Shown: positions 9,557 through 19,316 of the stretch, one piece after another
How positions within the stretch are numbered: the first letter of the stretch is position 1
How the letters are laid out: each line of letters opens with the position of its first letter
NCBI GenBank assembly: GCA_041399205.1
Contig: JAWKTK010000003.1
Coordinates: 310,001 to 374,000, forward strand
Direction: 5' to 3'
From: JAGQOZ01 sp041399205
GTDB lineage: Bacteria > Planctomycetota > Planctomycetia > Pirellulales > Pirellulaceae
Length of the DNA stretch: 64,000 nt
Translations under genes and position numbers: made by a program
Notes under the pieces: model-generated
The model's input: the letters and a program-made list of their open reading frames with translations, nothing else
Told to the model about the DNA's origin: nothing
Database searches by the model: none

Positions 9557-11346
9557 CTATCGAAGTGGCCAGAACACAGGGATCAGAGTCACGGAAACCA
9601 CCAGAAAGATCAGGTCCAGCGGAATACCGATTCGCAGATAGTCGGAAAAACGGTAGCCGCCAATCGCAAATACCATCAGATTTGTCTGGTATCCAAAGGG
9701 TGTGGCGAACCCTGCCGAAGCCGCAACAGCTATGGCTACCGCAAACGGAACTAGCGAAATGTGCAGCGTATCGGCCAGTGCCTGGGCGACCGAAAAAACC
9801 AGCACGGCTGCCGCGTTGTTGGTGATCAGTTCGGTCAAGATCATGGTGACTACGTACACGGCGACCAGAGCCAGCCATGGTTTGGTGCCTGCGAATACCA
9901 AAATACTGTCCGCAATCATCTTCCCCAGCCCGCTCTGTTCCAGCGCGTTGCCAATTCCTAAGGACGCAGCAACGGTGACAAGCAAAGACCAGTCGACGCT
10001 TTGTCTGGCTTGGGATATCGAACAGCACCCGGTAGCAATCATCCAGCCGGCCGCGACAAACGACGCCGTCAATAGTTGCAACCAGCCGCACGAGACAAAG
10101 ACCAACATGGCAACCAAGCCGGTTAACGCATACTTCGCTCGCTGGTACTGCACGGGCGAGGAATTATCGATACCGGCAACCAGGTAGAAGTGGTTCGAAT
10201 TGCGTTCGCGGACAACAAAATCCGCAGTTGTCTCCAATATCAGCGTGTCGCCTCGTTGAAGTACGACATCACCGATCTTCCCCTCGATTCGATGGCTACC
10301 TCTTGCAACCGCAACGACGGCGGCGCCGTATTTCGTGCGAAACTGACCGTCGCGAATGGAACAGCCCACCAGCGGGCATCGTTCGGACACAACCGCTTCC
10401 ACCAAGCAACGACCATGGGATGTCGCTTTTTTCGAATCAGCACACTCGGCCGGGTGAGAAAGACCTCGGATCCGCTGCAGCTCGACCATCGATTCGACCA
10501 CACCTACAAACACCAACACATCGTTCGCACGCAAGACGTGAGTGTGGCCAACGGAACCCAAAAATTCGCCGTCACGTTCTACGTCGGCAAGGTACAGACC
10601 AACCAAGTGACGCAGGCCTGCGTCCTCAATTGACTTGCCGACCAGCGGCCCGACGGGCTGCACCACCATCTCTACGGTATAACGCCTCGGGTCATCGTGG
10701 ATCGAAACCGATGGCTGCCGATCTGGGATGAAGCGGCGGACAGCTACCTGCAAGTAAACAGCTCCCAGAAACGCACAGGGAAGTCCAACCCACGATAAGT
10801 CAAACATCCCCATGCCCGAATCACCTGTGCTAACTAAGAGACTATTCACAATCAGATTCGTGCTGGTGCCTACCAATGTGCAGACTCCGCCAAATGTCGC
10901 CAAGTAAGCAATCGGCAGGTAAAGTTTTGACGGACTGATTCCTGTCCGTTTACAAACATCAGACACAATAGGCAAAAACATGGCCACCACGGGTGTATTG
11001 TTGAGGAAAGCGCTCAACAACAATACAGGTGGAGTCAAACGAGCCAGCGCAATGGACGGTGTCTTGGGACGCCCCAAAAATGGTTCGGAAACCAACGACA
11101 TCGCGCCCGTGTGCGAAAGTCCTGCAACCACCACATATAAGATGCCAATCGTAACCAACCCAGGATTCCCCAAGCCTGCCATCGCGTCTTCCACACGCAA
11201 CAGGTGGTGACTTCCAGTGATCTCCCTGCCGTTACCAATAGGATTAATGCACCCAGCATCGTGACGTCTGTGGGCAGTGCGTTGAACACCAAGATAGCCA
11301 ACGTGATGAGCAGCGTGGCGGCCGTTATCCAAATTTCCCAACTCAT
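9557..11346 (-). CDS. SLC13/DASS-type transporter with two TrkA-C (RCK_C) domains, frameshifted
   Basis: Divalent anion:Na+ symporter-like protein: N-terminal helices, two cytosolic TrkA-C domains in the middle (about residues 200-380, with VGKSIEDAGLRH and RDGQFRTKYGAAVVAVARG), then C-terminal helices including ELITNNAAAVLVFSVAQALA and the family SAGFATPFGYQTNLMV. The true start is ATG at 11346 (MSWEIWITAATLL), but the frame breaks near codon 40. The GGG read at 11224-11226 (minus strand) should be four Gs to continue AGEITGSHHLLRVEDAMAG. ATGA overlap with the upstream antiporter gene indicates coupled translation. Substrate is not evident; sulfate or dicarboxylates are usual. Confidence 0.85.
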
Positions 11347-12659
11347 CGTGTTCGCTCGACAGTTGAGGTGATCGGCGTGTCCATCATGTGGGACCAACGC
11401 AACGAACGTCGTAGCAGTGGTGTTGTCAACAGCGTCGTCGATATTGACATTATCACCAGCATCGCGAAGACGTCATCTGGAATGACGTTCATCTGTCGAC
11501 CGGCGTTGATCGCAATTAGGCCCATTAGCGCACGCGTGTTCATCATCACGGCCACCGAGATTGCATCGGCTGGCGTGAGTCCGCTGAACCATGCGGCGAC
11601 GCCACAACCGCCCATTTTCCCAGGGTCGCCACCACGATTACCAGCCCGCAAACGAACCACAATTCGGTTTCCGCTAGAAGGCCAATGTCAGTGCGCAACC
11701 CTGTATTGGTAAAAAAAATGGGTAGAAAGAAGGCGAACACCAGGCCATGTAGCTGTTGCCGTACAGCGTCCCGAAGGCGAACTTCGCTCGATAGCGACGC
11801 ACCTAAGACGAGCGGCCCGAATATGGAAAAAATGCCGATGCGATTCGTTATGCCTGCCGCCAGCAATACCAGCACCAACAGAACGGCAAGCCCGCCGTGT
11901 GTCAATTCGTTGCGGCTGTGGAACCATTAGTCGAGGAATCCAGCGAACAAACCATCGACTCCCCAGCCAATAGCATGCCGCGATAAAGAAAACAGTATTC
12001 ATCGCTATGTACAGGCTTTGTGTCCACCGCAAGTCACCTTGGACAACTGCGCTGGCTAGGGCCAGCAGGATCCAGCCGCACGCGTCGTCAATAGCCGCCG
12101 CGCTGATGGTCAATGTCCCCAATGCCGAACGTTGGATGCCCAGTTCGATCATGATACGACCCAGAATCGGGATCGCAGTAATGGACATGGCAATAGCCAC
12201 AATCAATACAAATCCCGTGCGGTTGACTTCTTCTGCCAACCGAGGGTGCATCCACCAGGCTAAGGCGGACCCGGCCGCAAACGGAAACACGACACCGGCA
12301 ACCGCAATGCGAACCGCAGTGCTGCCGACATGGCGAAGATGACCGAAGTCGAATTCCAGTCCTACCAGAAACATCAGCAGAACGAGGCCAATTTCGCTGA
12401 TGACGTGAAGAACATCCGCTTGCTTCGTATCAAACACAGCGGCAGAAAAGTCGGGAGCGAATCGGCCCAGCAGAGTTGGCCCCATCGCCAAGCCTCCTAC
12501 TATTTCGCCTACGACCATCGGCTGTCCCATTCGGACGAAACACCAACCGCTGACGCGTGCCACCACAATAATGGCAACCAACTGAAGCAATACTCGGAAG
12601 AAGTACGATTCGAATTCGCTGACGACTCCCCACGGCAGCGCCGAACTTAGAAATGACAT
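11343..12659 (-). CDS. CPA2-type cation:proton antiporter (KefB/NapA-like), two frameshifts
   Basis: Membrane antiporter of about 438 residues once repaired. Family segments are MVVGEIVGGLAMGPTLLGR, VISEIGLVLLMFLVGLEFD, AISAAAIDDACGW-like text (seen as LTISAAAIDDACGWILLA, carrying the ion-binding Asp-Asp pair), FGPLVLGASLSSEV and MNTRALMGLIAIN. The frame breaks near 11,920 (one extra base; repaired text MVHSRNELTHGGLAVLLV) and in the A-run at 11,615-11,618 (one A missing; repaired text ATLGKMGGCGVAAWFSGL). Met at 12659 is chosen; a GTG at 12740 is in frame. It overlaps the DASS gene by ATGA. No TrkA-N domain is present. Probably exchanges Na+ or K+ for H+. Confidence 0.8.
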
Positions 12660-13050
12660 GCTTGGCTCGAAACCACTCAATCTGGTTAACCTAACGGGAA
12701 CGCCCAAAGTCGCAAACGGGTTAACCGTTTGGGGCGTCACTCCGCAAACGCAGTGCCAGACGGAAATCTTCCCTTTGCGGTTTGCAAAAACAGTGCCCGG
12801 GAGGTGTCTCCCGTCAGGTAATTCTGCACTTCATAACTGGCACCATATTCGGATTCGACAAAGCGTATGGTCTGTCTCGATCGTTAGGGATTCGCAATGG
12901 AACTCGACGCGTCGAATGGGGCTACCGGCACGACTGAGCAATCGTTGCTCAGCTGGACCAGATTTGTGCCAATGAGTGTCCATCTGCCCGATCCAACTGT
13001 TCGCGAAGATTTCTTTCTGTTGGCGCCACCTACGGAAATCTTCCCTACGG
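12660..13050. other. Gap upstream of the antiporter, possible decayed coding remnant on the minus strand
   Basis: No intact gene. On the minus strand, short stretches in different frames read like coding sequence: RWTLIGTNLVQLSNDCSVV (about 12,890-12,990) and, closer to the antiporter, FVESEYGASYEVQNYLTG ending in a stop near 12,750. They may be pieces of one broken gene, but I cannot name a family. A small perfect hairpin (CGGGAG/CTCCCG, loop GTGT) lies at 12798-12813. Confidence 0.3.
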
Positions 13051-13752
13051 GACTCGTCACCTCGGCCACTACGGGACTCGTCACCTCGTCCATTACAGTT
13101 GGTAGTGCCGTCTTCAGGCGGAATGGTTTTTAAAGTGGTTTCGCGAACGGCATGCGCACGCCGGGACTCGTCACCTCGGCCACTACGGGACTCGTCACCT
13201 CGTCCATTACAGCTGGTAGTGCCGCCTTCAGGCGGAATGGTTTTGAAAGTGGTTTCACGAACGGTATGCCGCAACGCGCGGACTACGCCACCCGCCAATA
13301 CGGGACTCGTCACCTCGGCCACTACGGGACTCGTCACCTCGTCCATTACAGTTGGTAGTGCCGCCTTCAGGCGGAATGGTTTTTAAATTGGTTTCACGAA
13401 CGGCATGCGCAACTGGCAACGGGACTCGTCACCTCGTTCACTACGGGACTCGTCACCTCGTCCATTACAGTTGGTAGTGCCGTCTTCAGGCGGAATGGTT
13501 TTTCAAAGTGGTTTCACGAACGGTATGCGACGCGCGCACGAGACTCGTCACCTCGGCCATACAGTTGGTAGTCGCTTCAGGCGGAATGGTTGCTTAAATT
13601 GGCTTCACGAACGGTATGCGCAACGCGCGACGGGACTCGTCACCTCGTCCATTACAGTTGGTAGTGCCGCCTTCAGGCGGAATGGTTTTTAAGGTGGTTT
13701 CACGAACGGCATGCGCAACGCGCAACGGGACTCGTCACCTTGTCCATTACAA
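13051..13752. repeat. Compound repeat array of ACTCGTCACCTCG units and CCGCCTTCAGGCGG palindromes
   Basis: About 700 bases built from two alternating modules. Module A is GGGACTCGTCACCTCG followed by GCCAC or TCCAT; copies start at 13053, 13077, 13166, 13190, 13305, 13329, 13424, 13448, 13543, 13635 and 13730, often in pairs about 24 bases apart. Module B is TTACAGTTGGTAGTGCC, the palindrome, then AATGGTTTTTAAA, GGTTTCACGAACGG and ATGCGCAACG. Its palindromes lie at 13109, 13222, 13361, 13480, a damaged one near 13573, and 13667. Spacing is 93-139 bases, so it is not a strict tandem array. Several palindromes followed by T-runs could stop transcription in the plus direction. Open frames across it are repeat artefacts. 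Confidence 0.9.
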
Positions 13753-13808
13753 TTCTCTAAAGGCGGGGCTGCGAATCTTCTGTGCCTGTACGCGAAAGGA
13801 CGAAACCG

Positions 13809-15344
13809 TTACGCCAATGCGTGTTGCACGGTTTGAGTTGCCGCTTCCATGATTTTTTGTTCGGTGGCATCTTTCCGGTCGAACTCGGCTGTCAGACGTC
13901 CTTCGGCCATGACCAGAATGCGATCGGAAACGGTCAGCAGTTCAGGGAGTTCGCTGGAGGTGAGTATGATTGATATCCCTTCGCGGCAAAGTTGGTCCAT
14001 TAAGCGATAGAGTTCCGCTTTCGCGCCTACATCGATGCCTCGAGTTGGATCGTCCAGCAACAGCACTTTAGGATTCGTCAGCAGCCAGCGGCCAATAATC
14101 GTCTTTTGTTGGTTCCCGCCGCTCAGGCTGGTGATTTGCGATTCGGCACTGGCCGTCTTCACGCCCAGTTTTTGGATGGAACCTTGCACCATCGCGGTTT
14201 CTTTGCCACTACGGACCATGCCGGCTGAAACCGCTTGTAGCAGAGTGCAAATGCTGATGTTTTCGCGAACAGTCATCTGCGAAAAAATCCCCAACCGTTT
14301 GCGATCTTCTGTCACCATGGCCACGCCCGCATCCTTGGCTTCGGCAGGGTGTCGAAAGCGAATGGGCTGGCCCTCCAGTGTGATCTGGCCAGTGTACGGC
14401 TGTGCGCTTGCGCCAAATATGCACTCGAGCAATTCCGTGCGGCCGGCGCCCATCAAGCCGGCTACGCCCAGGATTTCTCCGCGTCGCAATCCAAACGAAA
14501 CGTCTTTTAACCGCCAAGCTCGCGCGTGACCCGGCCACGGCAAAGACAGATTCTTGACTTCCAGAATCGGCTGACCAATTTCACGAATGGAGTCCAAGTG
14601 GAGTGCTTCGATTTCGCGGCCCACCATCAAATGCGTAATCTCCTTGGCGTTGGTTTCCGACTTGTTCAGAGTCTTCACCAATTGGCCGTCGCGCAGCACC
14701 GTAATTCGATCGGACAAACGAAAGACTTCGTCCATCTTGTGCGAAATATACAAAATCGTCACGCCTTGCTGCCGCAGTCGCTCGATCACTCGATACAGTC
14801 GATCCACTTCCGATTCCGTCAGCGCGCTGGTCGGTTCGTCCATGATCAAGATTTCTGTCTTCAGTGACAACGCCTTGGCAATTTCCAACAGCTGTTGATC
14901 ACCTACTCGTAATGAACCCGCCAACGCGGACGGAGCAATGTCACATTCCAACTGTTCAAGCAGCGCGGCCGCTTCTTTTTCCATTTGGCGATTGTCCAAA
15001 AAGCCAAATCCCCGAGTCAGCTCGCGGCCTAAGAAAATATTGGCAGCGGCAGAAAGCTCTTCTACCAAGTTCAATTCTTGATGAATGATGCTGATGCCGG
15101 CTGCTTCTGCGTCTCGAGTGCCATGGAAACGAACAGCCTGGCCCTTCAGCAGCAGATGCCCTTCATAATCGGTCAGCACGCCGGACAAGATTTTCATTAA
15201 CGTGCTTTTACCCGCGCCGTTTTCACCGCAGATGGAATGGAGTTCGCCCGGAAGCACATCAAACGCAACGTCTTTCAATGCCACCACGCCAGGAAAGACT
15301 TTGGTGATGTGATCAATTCGAATTATCGGTTCCGCGTCCGGCAT
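13809..15344 (-). CDS. Sugar ABC importer, duplicated ATP-binding subunit (RbsA/MglA type)
   Basis: Cytoplasmic ATPase of a ribose/galactose-type importer, about 511 residues, the family norm. The first half has Walker A GENGAGKSTLMKILSG and signature/Walker B LRVGDQQLLEIAKAL and ILIMDEPTSAL. The second half has a degenerate Walker A (LMGAGRTELLECIFG) and LSGGNQQKTIIGRWL with VLLLDDPTRGIDVG, as usual in this family. Start at 15344 (MPDAEPIIRIDH) is chosen because family members begin just before IIRIDHITKVFPG; an in-frame Met at 15404 exists. Its permease and binding-protein partners are probably those at 25.3-27.7 kb on the same strand. It is divergent from the ytrA-like operon. Confidence 0.92.
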   Translation of the reverse strand: MPDAEPIIRIDHITKVFPGVVALKDVAFDVLPGELHSICGENGAGKSTLMKILSGVLTDYEGHLLLKGQAVRFHGTRDAEAAGISIIHQELNLVEELSAAANIFLGRELTRGFGFLDNRQMEKEAAALLEQLECDIAPSALAGSLRVGDQQLLEIAKALSLKTEILIMDEPTSALTESEVDRLYRVIERLRQQGVTILYISHKMDEVFRLSDRITVLRDGQLVKTLNKSETNAKEITHLMVGREIEALHLDSIREIGQPILEVKNLSLPWPGHARAWRLKDVSFGLRRGEILGVAGLMGAGRTELLECIFGASAQPYTGQITLEGQPIRFRHPAEAKDAGVAMVTEDRKRLGIFSQMTVRENISICTLLQAVSAGMVRSGKETAMVQGSIQKLGVKTASAESQITSLSGGNQQKTIIGRWLLTNPKVLLLDDPTRGIDVGAKAELYRLMDQLCREGISIILTSSELPELLTVSDRILVMAEGRLTAEFDRKDATEQKIMEAATQTVQHALA

Positions 15345-15542
15345 GATTTTCCATCCACAATTGACATGAAACGAACGTAGCACAAGAGGTTGTTCGTCGA
15401 ACAAAACAATTCCACATTGTACAAGCGAAAAGCGTTCGATTCGAACCCCCTTCTGCCGTCTCGTGCCCTTCCGTCAAACCACCGAGCCAACTAACGAACA
15501 AAACGAACCGCCGGCCACGGGAAAAGAACCGTTCGCCATGTC

Positions 15543-15571
15543 TTGACTTCGCCTAAGTGTATTACTATAGT
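15543..15571 (+). promoter_or_regulatory. Sigma70-type promoter of the ytrA-like operon
   Basis: TTGACT (15543-15548) and TATAGT (15566-15571) are separated by exactly 17 bases. This is the best vegetative-type promoter seen in the window. The expected transcription start, 6-8 bases past the -10, falls at about 15578, on or next to the ATG at 15579, so the mRNA may be leaderless. Confidence 0.65.
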
Positions 15572-15578
15572 AATGCAC
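15557..15578. promoter_or_regulatory. Palindromic operator over the -10 of the ytrA-like promoter
   Basis: GTGTATTACTATAGTAATGCAC is a 22-base dyad with a perfect 14-base core (ATTACTATAGTAAT) and one mismatched pair in the arms. It covers the -10 element and ends at the base before the start codon. YtrA-type GntR regulators bind dyads of this size and are autorepressors, so this is very probably the operator of the gene that follows. Confidence 0.7.
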
Positions 15579-15971
15579 ATGACTAGTTCCCCTTTGTTTC
15601 ACGTATCGCCGTCGTCCGGTGTGCCGATTTTTCGGCAGATCAAGGATCAGGTCCATGCGCTACTGGCGGCCGGAACGTTAAAACCGGGAGACATGTTGCC
15701 CAGTGTGCGAGAACTGGCCAGCCAATTGGAGGTCAACATGATGACGGTTTCCAAGGCGTATTCTCGGCTGGAAGTCGACGGCGTGGTGGAACGAATACGT
15801 GGAAAGGGAATGCGAGTTCGATTGCGAGACGGCGGTCGCTCGTTGACTCAGCGCAAGGCCGAATTCGCGGAGCAGATGGAACCGGCACTGCATCGAGGTA
15901 TCCAGTTGGGATTGTCGAACGAACAAATGATCAGCGTGATTCAACGCCTGCTGCAGGAGCGAAAGCCATGA
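15579..15971 (+). CDS. GntR family transcriptional regulator, YtrA subfamily
   Basis: A 130-residue protein: an N-terminal winged helix-turn-helix (PIFRQIKDQVHALLAAGTL, then LPSVRELASQLEVNMMTVSK and VERIRGKGMRV) and only a short helical C-terminus instead of a full effector domain, which is the YtrA pattern. Start ATG at 15579 is set by the homology start (MTSSPLFHVSPSSGVPIF) and by the promoter geometry, which leaves no leader. It overlaps the following ABC ATPase gene by 4 bases (ATGA), the standard YtrA-YtrB arrangement, and probably represses the operon. Confidence 0.9.
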   Translation: MTSSPLFHVSPSSGVPIFRQIKDQVHALLAAGTLKPGDMLPSVRELASQLEVNMMTVSKAYSRLEVDGVVERIRGKGMRVRLRDGGRSLTQRKAEFAEQMEPALHRGIQLGLSNEQMISVIQRLLQERKP

Positions 15972-16852
15972 ACCATTCGCCCGTTATCCAAGCAATCGAA
16001 TTGACCAAACACTTCGGTTCGCACCAAGTTTTAAAAGGAGTCGATTTGCAGATTCCTGCCGGATCGGTCGTGGGCCTGCTCGGCACCAACGGTTCGGGAA
16101 AATCGACGTTGATCAAATGCCTGTTGGGGCTGCTGAAGGTATCTTCGGGCCAGGCTCGGCTGCTGGATGAAGAGGCGTGGAACCTTTCGGCCAACGCAAA
16201 AGCCAAGTTGGGCTACGTTCCGCAAGTGGTCAAGCTGTATCCCTGGATGCGAACCAAGCAGGTCTTGGATTACGCCGGAGCGTTTTATGAATCATGGGAT
16301 GAAGCGCGAGTTTCCGAATTGCTGTCGTTGTGGGAGATGGACGGCCGCAAGCAAATCAAAACGCTTTCCACCGGTCAGCTGCAGCGGCTGGGAATCATTC
16401 TGGCGATGGGCCATCATCCGGAACTGTTGATCTTGGACGAACCGGCCGCCAGCTTGGATCCGCAAGGTCGGCGTTCGCTGCTACGTTCTATCTTGGAAAT
16501 GACACAAGACCAGCGGCATACCGTGTTGTTTTCCACGCACATTACGTCGGACTTGGAACGAGTGGCTTCGCATGTGGCGATTTTGAAGGATGGCGTGATC
16601 CGTTACTTCGGCGAACTGGATGAACTGAAGGATTCGGTCAAACGACTACGCATCTCCTCGAATCGTCCACTGCCGACCGACTTTGTTGTTCCCGCAGCGT
16701 TGCGAACTCGTATCGACGGGCATTCGGCCACGGCAGCCGTCGCGTCTGTGGACGAAGAGACCATTGGACAGTGGGAACGCCAATGGGAAGCCAAAATCAC
16801 CATTGAAGATTTGAATCTGGAAGACATCTTTCTGGAAATGCACGACGGCTAA
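15968..16852 (+). CDS. ABC exporter ATP-binding protein (YtrB-like)
   Basis: A 294-residue cytoplasmic ATPase of the CcmA/YtrB type: Walker A GTNGSGKSTLIKCLLGL near residue 40, signature LSTGQLQRLGIILAMG near 140, Walker B LLILDEPAASLDPQGR near 160 and switch His in VLFSTHITSDLERV. A C-terminal extension of about 70 residues is typical of ABC-2 exporters. It is coupled to the regulator upstream and presumably energises the membrane protein encoded 94 bases downstream. Confidence 0.93.
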   Translation: MNHSPVIQAIELTKHFGSHQVLKGVDLQIPAGSVVGLLGTNGSGKSTLIKCLLGLLKVSSGQARLLDEEAWNLSANAKAKLGYVPQVVKLYPWMRTKQVLDYAGAFYESWDEARVSELLSLWEMDGRKQIKTLSTGQLQRLGIILAMGHHPELLILDEPAASLDPQGRRSLLRSILEMTQDQRHTVLFSTHITSDLERVASHVAILKDGVIRYFGELDELKDSVKRLRISSNRPLPTDFVVPAALRTRIDGHSATAAVASVDEETIGQWERQWEAKITIEDLNLEDIFLEMHDG

Positions 16853-16859
16853 CGCGAGT

Positions 16860-16888
16860 GCCAAACGTGGCGCAACAAGACGTTTGGC
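16860..16888 (+). promoter_or_regulatory. Intercistronic hairpin between ABC ATPase and permease genes
   Basis: GCCAAACGT (16860-16868) and ACGTTTGGC (16880-16888) form a perfect 9-bp stem with an 11-base loop, starting 8 bases after the ATPase stop codon. There is no U-tract after it, so an mRNA-processing or partial-attenuation role is more likely than full termination. Function is inferred. Confidence 0.5.
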
Positions 16889-16946
16889 GAGTCACGCTCA
16901 CTTGCCGCCTGCAAGCGAAACTACAAACTGGAACGCCGGTAAGACT

Positions 16947-19186
16947 ATGAAAACGTATCACATTCTCAAAACGTTTTGGACTCGTCCGCTTTTCTGGTTA
17001 GTGGCGGCCATCGGTGTTTTTACGGCGTTTGCGTCTTTCTCCGGCCGTTCTCGCATCCACTTTGAATCGGCGTTTCCGGATCTGGGCCAACCGGCTGGAA
17101 TCGGCCCAAAATTTCCGATGCGGAAGAACTACGTCAGATCTTGGAGTCAGACAAGCTCGATTCGCGCATCACGCACTTTGACTTGGACCGAATTCGAGAC
17201 GCTTCTTACACGCCGCACGACATGCATGCGGTAGACAACGGTTCGCACCTACAGTTAACTCGAAGCCAACTGAACCAAATACTACGTCACTTGTCCAAGC
17301 TCGAGTCTTTGGTGCTGACGACCGAAGTGCTGTCGGAATTTCAGGATGACACGTTGTTGTCACTACAGCAATTAACACACCTGACCGTCCGAGGCAGCAC
17401 CATCGACGAAGCGAGTTTGCGGATGATCGCTGGTATCAAGCAACTTCGCAGCTTGTCGCTGGAAACCATTGATCTGCCGACGACATTGGATTCGCTGAGC
17501 GAACTGCCGCATTTGAATCGTTTGGTAATAGCGGATACCGGTGTTTTTCGGCAAAACGGATCTCGATCCAGCCCGTATCGGCCAGAAGTGATTGCCAGTG
17601 TCGGTTCGCTGAAAGCATTGAAGGAATTGGCTTTGCAGCCGCAGTGGATGCCGGGAGAAGCTCTCTCGGATGACGGTTCGCCGTATGTCGAAAGTGATAC
17701 GACCTTGAAACGAAATGTGATTGACTATCTGGATCGTACAACGCAATTAAAATCATTGTGGGTCGGAGCGATGGAGCGTCGTGAAGAACACGCAACGCTA
17801 ACAGAAGTGGCCAACGTGTTTCCCGAAATCCACGTCCAGGCGGCTCGTTTCAATTCCAAACGAAGCGAAATCGTGTTTTCGCACGCCTTTGGTGTTGCCG
17901 CATTGACATTCATGTTGTGGTTTCAGTTGGCCAGTTTTTTTTCGCCGCCGCAATCGATGCTGCAACCGGGCTACGTGCAGGCTCATCAACGAACGCTGTG
18001 GTGGTTGATAACGGCCTTGGCTTTGTCGGCAACATTGATGATGTGGCGACTAAATGCAGCACTTCTTCCGGCGGCGGTGGTCAGTTTTGGTAGCATCGCG
18101 ATGACCGCCGGTATGCACTATCTATGGCAGATCCTAGGTGTTTCCAGGCCGCAAACGGCTGGGCGAATTTCTGTCGTGATCCTGGTGGCGTTCTATGCAT
18201 GCATGCTGCTGGGGATCGGTTCGAATCGCTACACCGGTCCGGCGCTCGATTGGTTCCTGCAGGGCCAAGCTCCCATCGTTGCGTTGCTGTGGCTGGCCTT
18301 GGCGTTGGTTGCGCTATATCTGATTATTCGATCATTCGCGCATCAACATCGCTTGTGGACCGAATATAGTGTCGAGCCGGCGATGACCATGCAAGAAATG
18401 GGCGAACACCTACAGGCCAGAACCGTAGCGGCCAAGGGCAATCAGAGCACCGACAAACGACTCGCGGCTTGGTACGTTCGGCTGTCGGGAAACAATTTTC
18501 GTTCGAACCGCACTTCACGTTGGCGACAGATGCAGCACTGGTTGCTTGGTTCGCAATATCAGCCTTTTTGGCGAGTGTTCGCATTGTTGGTCGTAGCGTT
18601 GGTTGTTGTCGGCACCAACTGGCCCAGCGCGATAACTCGCACACGTCTGGTTTACGCCATCATGGCGTTTGTCCAAGTGTCACTGGTTTGGGGCGGTATG
18701 ACAATTTGGAATCGAGCGTCCGCGTTGCCGATGGAGATGCTGTGGCCATGGTCCAAGTCGGAATGGAGACGCACGGTGTTTTGGTCGCTCATGTCTCACA
18801 TTACCATCATGTTAGGCTGTACTTTCATGGTGACTGCAGCGGCGCGAATGGTTCTGCTGGATGTTCCCAGCGGATTAAGTCTTGTCCGCAGCGTCGTGGC
18901 GACAGTCGCCGTGGCGATCGTGATCACATCGCTGCTAACTCTGGTGGTCACCATGCGGAGCGTCTTGTTAGCCGGCTTCCTGGCATTTGTTGGTATGTAC
19001 ATTGGACCGATACTGGCGATCATCTATTTTGATGGCGTGATAGGGCTTTCTAAGGCAGCGGACGGACCGCTCGAGACATTCCTGAATCAACCGTGGCAGA
19101 TGCCAGTGTGGCTCGCGTGTAGTTTGTTCGCATGGATTTTTTCGGCGTGGAACTGGCAACGCACGCAGTGGTCGGGAATCCGCTGA
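16947..19186 (+). CDS. ABC permease-like membrane protein with leucine-rich-repeat ectodomain, frameshifted
   Basis: Reconstructed as about 747 residues. An N-terminal helix (FWLVAAIGVFTAFASF) is followed by a region of roughly five leucine-rich repeats (LESLVLTTEVL, LTHLTVRGSTID, LRSLSLETIDLP, LNRLVIADTG, LKELALQPQW), then about ten membrane helices in two groups. The frame breaks after PKF: one A is missing from the run at 17108-17111, and restoring it gives GPKISDAEELRQILESDKLD. Position after the YtrB-like ATPase makes it the expected membrane subunit of that exporter. LRRs inside an ABC-2-like permease are unusual; they would face the outside and could bind a ligand. Substrate unknown. 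Confidence 0.75.
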
Positions 19187-19316
19187 CCATTGCACGCGGT
19201 GACAAAATTGCGGACAATTTTTTCGAATCTGTTATCAATTCCATTCCACCAGCAAGGCGTGACTTACCACCTAAAGTCGTTCTGCCAGCTGGTCAACACT
19301 CGCCACTGGACCTGCC

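Noticed and set aside
13051..13752. Possible CRISPR array
   Set aside because: Repeat spacing is irregular (93-139 bases), the intervening sequence is itself repeated rather than unique, units are paired, and no cas gene is nearby.
12976..13852. Several overlapping plus- and minus-strand open frames with repeated peptides such as RDSSPRPL and DEVTSPVVAEVTSPV
   Set aside because: They are translations of the nucleotide repeat modules. All frames on both strands are partly open because the modules lack stops; no start site or family match supports them.
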